64,000 nt of DNA from Natrinema versiforme (GCF_005576615.1 NZ_CP040330.1:2542001-2606000); one strand, 5' to 3'. Positions 27,453-36,704 are shown, counted from the stretch's first letter. Translations and numbers: made by a program. The notes: generated from the sequence alone by a model not told the origin.

Positions 27453-27735
27453 ATCAAAAGCACTCTTCCCTCCGTTCCGTTCACTACGTTCACTCCACAT
27501 CGGTCATCGGCCCGCTCGCTCCCTGCGGTCGCTCGCGGTTCTATCGGTCAATAGCCTGCCATCCCCCGGATCGGACGACCCTCACTGTCGTTCGAGTCGT
27601 CCTCTCGGCCGTCCGCTGGTTGCTCGAGGGATTGGATTTATGGAGTACGAGTCGATCGCGTTCGCCGTCGGCCTTGAGGACGAACGGTTGGCGTTCGGGC
27701 CGCCGGAAAACACCACTATCGAGGAGTGGTGATCC
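27453..27735. other. Intergenic stretch with short repeats and one tiny reading frame
   Basis: Between the hairpin and the MscS stop there are GC-biased short direct repeats (cgctcgctccctgcggtcgctcgc region) and no normal gene. A 30-codon frame at 27640-27732 (MEYESIAFAVGLEDERLAFG...) has acidic haloarchaeal composition and is preceded by ggattta; it may be a gene remnant or a microprotein. Confidence 0.4.
27640..27732 (+). CDS. Possible 30-residue acidic ORF or gene remnant
   Basis: Reads MEYESIAFAVGLEDERLAFG then PPENTTIEEW and stops at 27732, four bases before the stop of the convergent mscS gene. Composition fits haloarchaeal coding sequence, and ggattta directly precedes the ATG. Nothing else supports it, and it could be the decayed end of a former longer gene. 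Confidence 0.25.
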   Translation: MEYESIAFAVGLEDERLAFGPPENTTIEEW

Positions 27736-28668
27736 TTATTCTGCGGGCTGCACGACGCTCTGGCCGTCGCCGCTCTCGAGGTTAAGCCCGCCCTCGAGCG
27801 TTCGGACCGGGTAGGGGATGTCGATCCCTTCATCGTCGAACCGGCCCTTGACTGCGGTGACGTACTCCCCGCGCGTTCGGACGAAATCGGCTCGAGACGG
27901 GTTCGCGATCCAGAATCTGGACTGGAGCCCGACATCGGAGTCGCCCAGTTCCGTCAGTCGCACCGAGGGAGCGGGGTCGTCCATGATGTCGGGGTGGCGC
28001 TCGGCCTCGTCGACGATGATCTCGGTCGCCCGCTCGATGTCGTCGTCGTAGCCGATTCCGAAGACGAACTTCAGTCGGAGCTTGTCGGCGTCGACTGGGT
28101 TCTTGAGCACGCCGTCAGTGAGCGCCGAGTTCGGCACCGTCAGCAGTTCGTTATCGAACGTCCGCACGCGCGTCACGCGGAGACTGATGTCCTCGACGAC
28201 GCCGGCGTAGTCGCCGTTGTCCCACTCGATCCAGTCACCGATACGAAACGGTTTGTCGGTGTAGATGAAGACGCCCGCCACGAAGTTCGAGATCACGTCC
28301 TGCATCGCGAGCCCGATCGCGAGCGCGCCGGCCGCCGCGATACCGGCCATCGAGACGAGGAAGTTTCCGAAGCCGGCGAAGCCGAACGCGACCGCGACCG
28401 CGAAGAACGCGACCCCGAATCTCGTGAGCATCAGGAGCGGGTTCTGGGCGTGTTCATCGAGGCCGCGCCTGTCGAACGCGCGCTCGACGAGCGGGAGTAC
28501 GACGAAGCGACCGACGACCCAGATCGCGACGAAGGCGAGGACGAACCGGATCGCGCCCTCCGCGCTCGCGGCGAGCGACGACCCGAAGAGGTTCGTGCTC
28601 TCGAGTGCCTCTCCGATCGGCCCCAGGTCCCCACTCTGCAGCAGTGTCGAACCAAGGGCGGCACTCAT
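27736..28668 (-). CDS. MscS-type mechanosensitive channel
   Basis: Small-conductance mechanosensitive channel of 310 residues. Three N-terminal membrane segments (FVLAFVAIWVVGRFVVLPLV, LTRFGVAFFAVAVAFGFAGF, then the pore helix MAGIAAAGALAIGLAMQDV with the Gly/Ala packing) lead into the cytoplasmic beta domain (FRIGDWIEWDNGDYAGVVEDI, TVPNSALTDGVLKNP). Opens on membrane tension to release ions in osmotic down-shock. Its ATG overlaps the stop of the YhbY-type gene by four bases, so the two are coupled. Confidence 0.92.
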   Translation of the reverse strand: MSAALGSTLLQSGDLGPIGEALESTNLFGSSLAASAEGAIRFVLAFVAIWVVGRFVVLPLVERAFDRRGLDEHAQNPLLMLTRFGVAFFAVAVAFGFAGFGNFLVSMAGIAAAGALAIGLAMQDVISNFVAGVFIYTDKPFRIGDWIEWDNGDYAGVVEDISLRVTRVRTFDNELLTVPNSALTDGVLKNPVDADKLRLKFVFGIGYDDDIERATEIIVDEAERHPDIMDDPAPSVRLTELGDSDVGLQSRFWIANPSRADFVRTRGEYVTAVKGRFDDEGIDIPYPVRTLEGGLNLESGDGQSVVQPAE

Positions 28669-28913
28669 CGATGCAGCACCGCCGTGTGCCCGCGCGTCTC
28701 GATCAGGTCCGCACTGACGGTCTCGGCGAGATCGGCCGCCTTCTCCTCGGTCGAACTGCCCGCACGGGCGGCACGCAGGAATTTCACCTTCACGAGGTCT
28801 CGGTCGGAGAGTTGGTCGTCGAGTTCGTCGACGACCGAGTCGATACCGCTCTTGCCGACCCAGACGGTGACGTCGAGATCGTGTGCTCGCTGCCGAAGGT
28901 CCTGTTTATCCAT
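28665..28913 (-). CDS. YhbY-type (CRM domain) RNA-binding protein
   Basis: An 82-residue single CRM domain protein. The pattern MDKQDLRQRAHDLDVTVWVG, then KSGIDSVVDELDDQL and LVKVKFLRAAR followed by AADLAETVSADLIETRGHTAVL is that of YhbY, with the GKSG-like loop of the family. Bacterial YhbY binds pre-50S ribosomes; CRM proteins in plants act in intron splicing. Located directly downstream of the RNase P protein gene on the same strand. Confidence 0.88.
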   Translation of the reverse strand: MDKQDLRQRAHDLDVTVWVGKSGIDSVVDELDDQLSDRDLVKVKFLRAARAGSSTEEKAADLAETVSADLIETRGHTAVLHR

Positions 28914-29009
28914 GGCCTGAATAGCGAATCGAGGCGCTTCAATCTTCTCGATTCGGTAGCAGCGCACAGCGGAGCGAATACTGTCGTCGCCGCGGGGAAA
29001 CCGGCATCA

Positions 29010-29285
29010 TCACTCGTAGGGATATCTGGCGTGCGCGCCGCAGTCACAGGTGATCACGACGTGGCCGTCCCGCAATCTGACGCGAGCGTTCGCGCCCGGC
29101 CGAAGGTACGCGTCGCACCGATCGCACGTGAACCGTCGAAACTCCCGGGGAAGCGTCAGTCGATTTCGCTCCGCGACCCGTCGCGCGAGACGAACGTAGT
29201 ACCGGGCGCGATCGTCGTCGCCGTCCGCTGCCGCCGCTCGAGCGAGGTCGTGTAGGCGGTCGATCCGCTCGGCGGCGACGTCCAT
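29010..29285 (-). CDS. Ribonuclease P protein component 4 (Rpp21/Rpr2)
   Basis: Protein subunit of archaeal RNase P, which matures tRNA 5' ends. The 91-residue protein has an N-terminal helix pair (RIDRLHDLARAAA..YYVRLARRVAERNRL) and a zinc ribbon formed by CDRCDAYL and CDCGAHARY, with a basic strand RRFTCDRC between, the family's known shape. It starts 96 bases upstream of the YhbY-type gene, so the unit may be RNase P component 4 - YhbY - MscS. Confidence 0.93.
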   Translation of the reverse strand: MDVAAERIDRLHDLARAAAADGDDDRARYYVRLARRVAERNRLTLPREFRRFTCDRCDAYLRPGANARVRLRDGHVVITCDCGAHARYPYE

Positions 29286-29452
29286 ACCCTGCTTTTCGTC
29301 GGTCGGCCTATTGATGTTGCGCTCCGTCGAGGCGAATTCGCCGACGCCTCTCGAGGGACTTGTCAGCTATTATCACACCAGTCGACAGTTGAGGCGAATG
29401 TGCTATCGAGTGAAAAGATTCTTTATGGTACCCCGTATTGGGTTGTAGTACG

Positions 29453-29466
29453 CAATATTGTTATAT
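29453..29466 (+). promoter_or_regulatory. Promoter motif CAATAYTGTTATAT, copy 1
   Basis: CAATATTGTTATAT lies 30 bases before the ATG at 29497. The same motif with one change occurs before the paralog at 32344, at almost the same distance. The TTATAT part is the likely TATA box and the CAATA part may be a BRE or an operator. Confidence 0.55.
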
Positions 29467-29496
29467 ATTAACTGAAATGAGGTGTTACACAACGTT

Positions 29497-31332
29497 ATGA
29501 ATTGGCCCCCCACGCCGTCCGACGACGGCGTTAGCAGACGTTCCTTCCTCGCCGCCGGAGCGACCGGTGCTGCTGTCACGACCGGCGGCTGTATCAATCG
29601 CGTCCGAAGCGTCGTCGATCAGAACGGAGACGACCAAGTCTCGCTGTCCATCACCACGGTTCCGGCCGACGCGGACAGGCAAAACATCCAAATCGCCCGA
29701 CGGCTCGAGCGAAACCTCGAGAAGGTCGGCATCGACGTGTCACTGGACATGCGGTCGCGGTCGGAGCTGTTGGAGTCGGTGCTGATCAATCACGACTTCG
29801 ACATCTACGTCGGCCTCCACCCCGCCGATTACGACCCGGACTTCCTCTACGAGGCGCTGTACTCGCGGTACGCCGACGAATCCGGTTGGCAGAACCCCTT
29901 CGGGTACAGTGCCATATACTTCGATACCCTCCTCGAGAACCAGCGCCGAGCCGACGGCGACGAACGGAAGCGACACGTCCAGTCGCTCCTGACGGGACTG
30001 GCACAGGAAAAGCCCTTCGAGCCGATCTGTCTCCCCGACGAGATTCGCGTCGCCAGCAACGATCGGTTCGATGGCTGGAGCGAGCGACAGGATGTGCTCG
30101 CGTCCCGACACGGCTATCTGGGACTCGAGCCGACCGACGACACCGATCAGTTGCACGCGCTCGTGACCGACAGCCGCATGACGCGGAACCTCAATCCGAT
30201 CTCGGCGGTGTTTCGGGAGCGCGATACGATCATCGATCTGCTCTACGACTCGCTGCTGACCGAGCACGACGGCTCCCTCTATCCGTGGCTCGCCGAGTCG
30301 GTGGAGTGGTCCGAGCCGGCAGCCGAATCGGAATCGAACGGTGACGAGGACAGGGACGAGCCGTCGCTGACTGCGACGGTGACGCTCCGGGAGGACTGTC
30401 AGTTCCACGACGGCGAGCCGGTGACCGCCGAGGACGTCGCATTCACCTACCGGTTCATAACGGACACGTCGTGGACGCTGTCTCAGATGCCGTCGCCAGC
30501 ACCGCGGTACCGGAGCCACGCCGATACGATCGACGAGATCGCCGTCGGTGACGACGAGTATCAGCTGACGATGACCGTCACGGGCGGTCGAGCGGCCGCC
30601 GAACGGGCGCTTACCGTCCCAATCCTGCCGAAACACGTCTGGAGCGAACGGGTCAACCGGCGCGCAGACGACGATTCGTTCGACCCGACGCAGGGACAGT
30701 GGGCCATGGTCACGATGACCAATATCCCACCCGTCGGCAGCGGTCCGTTCCAGTTCGACAGTCGGAGCGAAGACGAACACCTCACACTGCAGCGATTCGA
30801 GGAGCACTTTACGCTCCGGGAGGACATCGATCTCGCCGACCCGATCGCCGACCTGTCCGAGCCGACCGTCTCGGAACTCCTGTTCGAGGTCGATCCCGGC
30901 AGTCCGTCCGCTATCGGCCGGGTCGCCGACGGTGGTGCCGATGTGACGGCGTCGACGCTCGACGCGTACTCGCTCGGTGCGATCCCCGACTCCTCGAGCG
31001 TCGAACGACTGGAAACGCAATCGCGGATGTTCTATCACATCGGCTTTAACGTCCGCAACGAACCCTTTAGCAACCCCCACTTCCGCAGAGCGATTACCCA
31101 GTTACTCGATAAGAAGGGGATCACCGAGGAGGTGTTCTACGGGAACGCGACGCCCGTCGCGACACCGCTGACCGGCGAGTGGGTACCGGACGCCCTCGAG
31201 TGGGACGGAGAGGATCCAGTAACGCCGTTTGCCGGCTCTAACGGCAGCCTCAACGTCGAAGTTGCGAAACTGGCGTTCGAGCGAGCCGGGTTCCGACACG
31301 ATGATAACGGACGGCTGCTTGGAGGCAACTAG
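29497..31332 (+). CDS. Family 5 solute-binding lipoprotein (peptide/nickel type), paralog A
   Basis: Extracytoplasmic substrate-binding protein of ABC transporters, 611 residues. The N-terminus carries a twin-arginine signal (SRRSFLAAGATGAAVTTGGC) with the lipobox cysteine, so it should be exported folded and lipid-anchored. Core motifs: ITTVPADADRQNIQIARRLE, PVTAEDVAFTYRFI and FNVRNEPFSNPHFRRAITQL, which is the family 5 signature at the hinge region. GTG at 29482 is an alternative start. No permease or ATPase is adjacent. Substrate is unknown. It is 30-40 per cent-like in look to the paralog at 32344. Confidence 0.88.
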   Translation: MNWPPTPSDDGVSRRSFLAAGATGAAVTTGGCINRVRSVVDQNGDDQVSLSITTVPADADRQNIQIARRLERNLEKVGIDVSLDMRSRSELLESVLINHDFDIYVGLHPADYDPDFLYEALYSRYADESGWQNPFGYSAIYFDTLLENQRRADGDERKRHVQSLLTGLAQEKPFEPICLPDEIRVASNDRFDGWSERQDVLASRHGYLGLEPTDDTDQLHALVTDSRMTRNLNPISAVFRERDTIIDLLYDSLLTEHDGSLYPWLAESVEWSEPAAESESNGDEDRDEPSLTATVTLREDCQFHDGEPVTAEDVAFTYRFITDTSWTLSQMPSPAPRYRSHADTIDEIAVGDDEYQLTMTVTGGRAAAERALTVPILPKHVWSERVNRRADDDSFDPTQGQWAMVTMTNIPPVGSGPFQFDSRSEDEHLTLQRFEEHFTLREDIDLADPIADLSEPTVSELLFEVDPGSPSAIGRVADGGADVTASTLDAYSLGAIPDSSSVERLETQSRMFYHIGFNVRNEPFSNPHFRRAITQLLDKKGITEEVFYGNATPVATPLTGEWVPDALEWDGEDPVTPFAGSNGSLNVEVAKLAFERAGFRHDDNGRLLGGN

Positions 31333-31337
31333 GAGCG

Positions 31338-32201
31338 ATGCTCGCCGAGGTGCTGACACAGCTCGTCATCGTCATCGGTATCCTGTTACCGATATCGATA
31401 GCCATCTTCATCGGTCGTGAGCGCCTCGTACGGACACGATCGGAGTGGCGAACGCGACTCAGGACCGCCGCCCCGGCCATCGCCGTCTTGCTCGTGGTGT
31501 TGCTGATCAATCGGATCGCCAGACAACGAGCGCCGCGGCTCTCCCGGGAGATCGGGCTCCATCTCACCTCGAGCTTTTATAATATCGAAGGGGAGTTCAT
31601 CCTGCTCTTCCAGTCCATCGCAAACCCCGAGACGACAGCGTACTTCTCGGCGATCTACGTCTACGGCTATACGTTCCTGTTGATCTTCCCGATCATAGCC
31701 TACTTTACGCTTTCGGATACGCGGACGTTTCGGCGGCTGTTGACGGCGTATGCACTCAACTACGCGATCGGCCTCGTCCTGTACATCTTCGTCATCGCGT
31801 ACGGACCCCGGAACCTGATGCCGGCGGAAGTCGCGGAAACGATGCTGTACGATACCAATCCGCAGTACAAGTACCTCACTCGCGAAGTCAACAGCAACAC
31901 CAACGTCTTCCCGTCGCTTCACACCTCGCTCTCGGCGACCGTTGCGACGTTCGCGGCGATGACTCGCTCGTCGTTTCCGAAGTGGTTCCCAGTCGCGGTC
32001 GTGCTGGCAGCCAGCGTCGCGATTTCGACCATGTTCCTCGGGATCCATTGGGGGATCGACGTGGCGGGCGGGCTGCTTCTCGCGGCCCTCTGTGTCGTCC
32101 TCTCGGATCGCCTCGTCGGGCGCTGGTCGCTGTCCGAGGAACTCGGTGACCGGTTCCCCCAGATCGAGGATCGGTTACCGTGGCTGGACCGAGACGAGTG
32201 A
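31338..32201 (+). CDS. PAP2-superfamily membrane protein (Aur1-like)
   Basis: A 287-residue membrane protein with about six hydrophobic segments. The catalytic motifs are NVFPSLHTSLSATVA (SLH in place of PSGH) and FLGIHWGIDVAGG (His and Asp), the arrangement of inositol-phosphorylceramide synthase-like PAP2_3 proteins. It may transfer or hydrolyse a lipid phosphate in the outer face of the membrane. Its ATG is five bases after the stop of paralog A with ggagcg as ribosome site, so it is cotranscribed. Its link to solute-binding proteins is unexplained. Confidence 0.85.
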   Translation: MLAEVLTQLVIVIGILLPISIAIFIGRERLVRTRSEWRTRLRTAAPAIAVLLVVLLINRIARQRAPRLSREIGLHLTSSFYNIEGEFILLFQSIANPETTAYFSAIYVYGYTFLLIFPIIAYFTLSDTRTFRRLLTAYALNYAIGLVLYIFVIAYGPRNLMPAEVAETMLYDTNPQYKYLTREVNSNTNVFPSLHTSLSATVATFAAMTRSSFPKWFPVAVVLAASVAISTMFLGIHWGIDVAGGLLLAALCVVLSDRLVGRWSLSEELGDRFPQIEDRLPWLDRDE

Positions 32202-32298
32202 TCGCCTGTCGATCGGTCGCAGTCGCTGGCAGCTACCGTGGACGGCAAATCACCGTTCAGCACGGCGATCGGCTGCGTTTCTGTGCGTCGGAAGAGCA

Positions 32299-32312
32299 CA
32301 ATACTGTTATAT
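32299..32312 (+). promoter_or_regulatory. Promoter motif CAATAYTGTTATAT, copy 2
   Basis: CAATACTGTTATAT lies 31 bases before the ATG at 32344. It differs from copy 1 (29453-29466) at one base, while the sequences around differ. The shared motif suggests common control of the two solute-binding paralogs. Confidence 0.55.
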
Positions 32313-32343
32313 CGTGGCTCTTCAACTATGAGAAACGAGCGAA

Positions 32344-34125
32344 ATGAACGGGAGATCGGCCGCCCCGAACCGAGACAACCCCGGCGGTGACAGCGGTACC
32401 TGCAGTCGGCGAGCGATGCTGGCAGCGACGGCCGGGCTGACGGTCTCGAGTAGCGGCTGTCTCCGGCTCCGGGATATCGTCATGCCGGATAATATCGACC
32501 AGCTCTCCGTAGCGATCACGACGATTCCGGCCGATTCGGACAGGCAGAACGTCCAGATCGCCCGTCGCCTCGAGGAGAACTTCCAGGCCGTCGGGATCGA
32601 CGTTTCCCTCGACATCCGATCCGAGATCGACTTCCGTCGGACGGTACTGTACGACCACGAGTTCGATATCTGCATCGGTCGTCACCCGGGCGAGACCGAT
32701 CCCGACTTCCTCTACGAGGCGCTGTACTCGCGGTACGCCGACGAATCCGGCTGGCAGAACCCCTTCGGATTCACCAACTTGGATATCGACGAACTCCTCG
32801 AGGAGCAACGCAACGCCGAGGGCGAGGCGCGTCGCGAGGCCATCACAGCGGTTCTCGAGGAAATCGCGACCCAACAGCCGTTCGTTCCGATCTGTCTCCC
32901 CGAGGAACACCGGGTCGTCAGGACCGATCGGTTCGACGGCTGGAGCGAGGGCCACCTCGCGACGCGCCACGGCTATCTCGGCCTCGAGCCGTCCGTGGGC
33001 GTCGATACGCTTCGGGTCGGCCACACCGACGCCAGACCGACGGAGAACCTCAATCCGATCGCAGCCGACTATCGTCGCCGCGGGATGATCATGGACCTGC
33101 TGTACGACTCGGTGGCGACGCAGAACGGTGACGGCGAGATCCAACCGTGGCTCGCGGAGTCGTGGGAGTGGGACGACGGAACGATCGATGTCCGACTCCG
33201 AGACGAGTGCGAGTTCCACGACGGCAAACCGGTAACCGCCAAAGATGTCGCCTTTACGTATCGATTCCTGCAGGATACGTCGCTCGACGATCGCGATGCG
33301 CCATCGCCCGCTCCCATGTATCGGGGGCAGGTCGACGCCGTCGATGTCGAGTCGATCTCGATCCGTACCGACCACCACGTCGAACTCCCGATCGAAACGA
33401 CGCAAGCGGTCGGTGAACGCGCGCTTCTCGTCCCGATACTCCCCGAACACATCTGGCACGAGTACGCGACCGAGACGCCGGGACCGGGCGGCCCCAGCGT
33501 CGCGCAAGGCACCACTGAGGCGGTGGTCACGGACAACGTCCCGCCGATCGGAAGCGGCCCCTTCCAGTTCGAAAGCCGGACCGAGGGCGGCCAGTTGACA
33601 CTCGAGCGCTTCGACGACCACTTCACACGCAGACTCGGCGTTGACCTCCCGGAACTGACGGTCGGCGACTGTCCGATCACGATTCATCCGGGCAGCACGA
33701 CGGTGGCGGAAGCCGTCCAGGAGGACGGGGCCGACGTAACGAGCCTCCCGCTCGACGCCCACACGATCGACGGCGTCGACGAATCCGACAGCGTGGCGTT
33801 ACTCGAGTCGCCGTCGTGGTCGTTTTACTTCCTCGGATTCAACACGCGTAAAGCGCCGTTTAGCAACCCCCGATTCCGGCAGATCATCGCACAGCTCGTC
33901 GACAAGGAGTGGCTGTGCGACGACGTATTCCACGGCCACGCTCGTCCCATCGCGACCCCCGTTACCGGCGACTGGGTTCCCGAGAGTCTCGAATGGGACG
34001 ACAGAGATCCCGAAATGCCGTTTCTGGGAACGGACGGGGAGGTCGATGTCGAGGCAGTAAAGATCGCGTTCGAAGACGCCGGCTTCCGGTATGACGACCA
34101 AGGGCGGCTTCGAACCAGACAGTGA
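32344..34125 (+). CDS. Family 5 solute-binding lipoprotein, paralog B
   Basis: A 593-residue paralog of the protein at 29497: the stretch DPDFLYEALYSRYADESGW then QNPFG is identical in both, and the hinge FNTRKAPFSNPRFRQIIAQL matches. Twin-arginine signal and lipobox are CSRRAMLAATAGLTVSSSGC. Core: PVTAKDVAFTYRFL and WLAESWEWDDGTI. Exported, lipid-anchored substrate-binding protein; substrate unknown. It has its own copy of the CAATAYTGTTATAT promoter motif. Again no permease nearby, so it may feed a remote transporter or act as a sensor. Confidence 0.88.
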   Translation: MNGRSAAPNRDNPGGDSGTCSRRAMLAATAGLTVSSSGCLRLRDIVMPDNIDQLSVAITTIPADSDRQNVQIARRLEENFQAVGIDVSLDIRSEIDFRRTVLYDHEFDICIGRHPGETDPDFLYEALYSRYADESGWQNPFGFTNLDIDELLEEQRNAEGEARREAITAVLEEIATQQPFVPICLPEEHRVVRTDRFDGWSEGHLATRHGYLGLEPSVGVDTLRVGHTDARPTENLNPIAADYRRRGMIMDLLYDSVATQNGDGEIQPWLAESWEWDDGTIDVRLRDECEFHDGKPVTAKDVAFTYRFLQDTSLDDRDAPSPAPMYRGQVDAVDVESISIRTDHHVELPIETTQAVGERALLVPILPEHIWHEYATETPGPGGPSVAQGTTEAVVTDNVPPIGSGPFQFESRTEGGQLTLERFDDHFTRRLGVDLPELTVGDCPITIHPGSTTVAEAVQEDGADVTSLPLDAHTIDGVDESDSVALLESPSWSFYFLGFNTRKAPFSNPRFRQIIAQLVDKEWLCDDVFHGHARPIATPVTGDWVPESLEWDDRDPEMPFLGTDGEVDVEAVKIAFEDAGFRYDDQGRLRTRQ

Positions 34126-34239
34126 GCCGTCGGTCGGAGACGGCCGATAGTCGCAGTTGATTTCCCGTCCTCGCTGCAGTTACCGAGACACTTACCGCTA
34201 CGCGAGTATCGCAACCGGCAAAAGCGGGACGAAAGCGGG

Positions 34240-34623
34240 TTACTGGTCCTCGAGCGCGTCGGCGATGCGCTTCAGCGCGCGGGTCTGGTCGCGCATTTCG
34301 TCGCGCATCTGTCGGACTTCGCGGACGAGTTCCTCGTTGCTCTCGTCCTGTCCGCCAGCGCCGGGGCCGGCACCCGGGCCGCCCGGACCGGGGCCGCCGG
34401 GGCCGCCGCCCATCATGCCGCCCATCATCTGTGCGAACGGGTTGCCGCCACCGCCCATGCCGCCGGGGCCGCCACCGCCGCCGAACGGGCTCTCGGGGGC
34501 CTCACCCTCGCCCTCGCCTTCCTCGGCTCGCTTCTCGCGGATCTCCTCGACCCGCTCGCGGAAGGATTTCTCCTCGCTGTCGTCGCCTGCGTCTCCGTCG
34601 GGTGATTCGTTTTCGTCCGTCAT
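34240..34623 (-). CDS. Gly/Met-rich haloarchaeal protein, unknown function
   Basis: A 127-residue protein: an acidic helical N-terminus (KSFRERVEEIREKRAEEGEG), a Gly/Pro/Met-rich middle (FGGGGGPGGMGGGGNPFAQM, GGMMGGGPGG) and a coiled-coil tail (LVREVRQMRDEMRDQTRAL). The start MTDENESPDG is preferred over an in-frame ATG at 34662. The layout suggests a disordered linker and a dimerising tail. I recognise no function; a chaperone-like or membrane-associated role is a guess. Confidence 0.75.
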   Translation of the reverse strand: MTDENESPDGDAGDDSEEKSFRERVEEIREKRAEEGEGEGEAPESPFGGGGGPGGMGGGGNPFAQMMGGMMGGGPGGPGPGGPGAGPGAGGQDESNEELVREVRQMRDEMRDQTRALKRIADALEDQ

Positions 34624-34756
34624 ACCATCGGATTCCGTTGCGTGAGGGAAAAGGGTTGCCATGTTTTCGATGTCGGCGGTGACCGTCGCTCTCCGGTGCC
34701 CGCGCGGCGATCAATGCTTGCACAAAACCGACCCGACCTGAGCTGGTAGCCGCCAT

Positions 34757-35107
34757 ATGACCGACCGCTCCAATCGAGAGCCGATCGTCAGCGAGGGACC
34801 GTACGCGATCGTCGACGCGACCGATAGCGACCCGGCGGACTACTGGCTCGTCTCGAGTCGAGGTGACGAGACGGCCGACGCGGACGAGCACCGGTACCAG
34901 GTTCCGGTCGACGAGACCGCTATCGACAATCTCGCGACCACCGTCTCCCGGCTTCGAGGGCTGAAAACCGACGCCGAGGAGTCGTCGGAGTCGGTCGAAC
35001 TGACCTGCCACGACTGTGGCAAGACGTGGACGTACACCGGATCGGACGAGCACGCATCGTGTCCGAACTGTGAGACGGAGGTCCCCGTCGAGGGGATCGG
35101 GCCGTAA
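34757..35107 (+). CDS. Zinc-ribbon-containing haloarchaeal protein
   Basis: A 116-residue acidic protein with a C-terminal zinc ribbon: CHDCGKTWTYTG then HASCPNCETEVP. The N-terminal part (SEGPYAIVDATDSDPADYWL, EHRYQVPVDETAIDNLATTV) has the look of a small sensor-like or Ig-like domain. This is a conserved haloarchaeal type I associate with DUF7093. The function is unknown. Confidence 0.78.
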   Translation: MTDRSNREPIVSEGPYAIVDATDSDPADYWLVSSRGDETADADEHRYQVPVDETAIDNLATTVSRLRGLKTDAEESSESVELTCHDCGKTWTYTGSDEHASCPNCETEVPVEGIGP

Positions 35108-35284
35108 TCCCCGCGAGACGTACTCGAGAGAGGGGAGATCAGTGTTCGTGATCGACCCACCACGAGTGCGAAGGCCGAACGGTTGTAACGGGCGTCGCCG
35201 AATCGGCACAGACTGAGTCAGCATGGTCAGACGCACGCACCGACGACCCGACCGAACGCCATCGGACCGACGATCTGCCGGGCG

Positions 35285-35914
35285 ATGACGCGGGCAACGA
35301 GACGAGAAGCGATCGCCGGCATCGGAACTGCGCTGGCGTCCACGGGCGGAGCGAGCGTCGTCACCGGAGCGGCGGATCCGTCGTCGGTCCCCGAGGCGGA
35401 CCGCGAGAGTGACTTTCCCCGATGTGTCTACCAGCCCGACGGCGACGGCTGGGCGGTCACGATGCCGATCAATATGCACGTCACCGTCCCCGGCGAGCGT
35501 GCGGCGCTCGCCGCGATCGAAGACGAGTTCACCGGCCTCGAGAACCCGCGCTGGACACGGGTCTTTCCGGATTCGGAGGCCGGAGCGTGGGACAGCGACG
35601 GCGAGGAATTCGTCGCCTCGGACGTCTCGGTTCGCCGGCCGCGGCTGGGTGACGAATGGAACCACGTCCACGTCTGGGAAGTTGACGCGGACCGCGCCGC
35701 GGTACACGCGCACTTAGACGTCATCGACCTCGAGTACGACTATTTCCACCGCGGCGCTCGCTACGACGCTGCCACGCGGGAGGTCCGGGCGCACCTCGCC
35801 GCGGACGACTGGCGTCGGGAAACGCCCTACAGTATCGAGTACAGCGTCGACGAGGGGAAACGAGAGGACTGGGGTGCGACCGGGGATACGAAACTCGAGT
35901 ACGTGTCCGGCTGA
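35285..35914 (+). CDS. Twin-arginine-exported protein, unknown function
   Basis: A 209-residue protein. The N-terminus MTRATRREAIAGIGTALAST looks like a twin-arginine signal (TRREAIAGIGT) with a small-residue cleavage region AADPSS; there is no lipobox, so it should be released. The mature part has regular beta-strand patterns and no catalytic motif I recognise. The opening MTRATRREAIAG marks the start. Confidence 0.7.
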   Translation: MTRATRREAIAGIGTALASTGGASVVTGAADPSSVPEADRESDFPRCVYQPDGDGWAVTMPINMHVTVPGERAALAAIEDEFTGLENPRWTRVFPDSEAGAWDSDGEEFVASDVSVRRPRLGDEWNHVHVWEVDADRAAVHAHLDVIDLEYDYFHRGARYDAATREVRAHLAADDWRRETPYSIEYSVDEGKREDWGATGDTKLEYVSG

Positions 35915-35945
35915 CCGCAGCGCAGACGGGAAAACGCGACCGCGC

Positions 35946-36704
35946 TCACCCGAACGATCCCAGCGACGACTGGAGGTCGCGATCCGCCTGACCGACCTCG
36001 AGGTCGTAGCCGACGAGGTCGCGCATGTCGACGGCGTAGGTCGTGCCGCCGTTTTCGAGGATTAGCAGTCGACCCCTGACGCCGACGACGGTTCCCGAGG
36101 CGATGGTCTCGCGCACCGGGCGGGACTCGAGGCCGAGTCCGTAGTCGAACTCGAGAGTGTCGATGACGTCGAATTCTTTGAGGGCGGCCTCCCAGCCGGC
36201 CTCGTCGACCGCGGCCGCGAGCGCGGCGACCTTCGTGCCGGTTCGAACGCGGTCGGGAAGTCGAGTCGCGATCTCGGCCTCGAGTTCGCGGGCGATTTTT
36301 CCGTTCGAGACCGTATGAACGTGGGCCCCGCGATCGGCCCCCTGCTCGCGCAGTCGGGTCTCGAGCCGCCACCGCTTCGTGACGCCGACTTTGAACGTGT
36401 CGGGGGCGAACGCGGCGATGTAGACCGCGTGCTCCTCGTGGCAGTCCATCTCGTCTTTCAGGCAGGTCCCCGTACAGCGCGCACAGACCCACGTGCTCGT
36501 GTGGTAGTCGCAGTAGGGCGTCGACGGCCGGTCGCAAGCGACGTGTTCGCCCTCGTCGTCGATGGTGCCGGCGCAGTGGCGCTCCCCGAGCGAGTAGGCG
36601 AGGTCGTCGCCGGCCTCGAGCGGGCGGTGTTCGACCTCGCCGCTGTCGTCGCTGACCAGCAGCGCCGATCCCCGCCCGCTCGGCTGATACCCGACCAGTT
36701 GCAC
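35946..36704 (-). CDS. DUF2797 family protein
   Basis: A 252-residue protein with two zinc-knuckle-like regions: ERHCAGTIDDEGEHVACDRP with CDYHTSTWVCARCTGTCL. The middle, YIAAFAPDTFKVGVTKRWRLETRLREQGAD, resembles the GIY-YIG-like core of DUF2797, with Lys and Arg at the expected places, but the first Tyr pair is degenerate. A nuclease or nucleic-acid-binding role is inferred only from that likeness. Divergent from the next gene. Confidence 0.82.
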   Translation of the reverse strand: MQLVGYQPSGRGSALLVSDDSGEVEHRPLEAGDDLAYSLGERHCAGTIDDEGEHVACDRPSTPYCDYHTSTWVCARCTGTCLKDEMDCHEEHAVYIAAFAPDTFKVGVTKRWRLETRLREQGADRGAHVHTVSNGKIARELEAEIATRLPDRVRTGTKVAALAAAVDEAGWEAALKEFDVIDTLEFDYGLGLESRPVRETIASGTVVGVRGRLLILENGGTTYAVDMRDLVGYDLEVGQADRDLQSSLGSFG

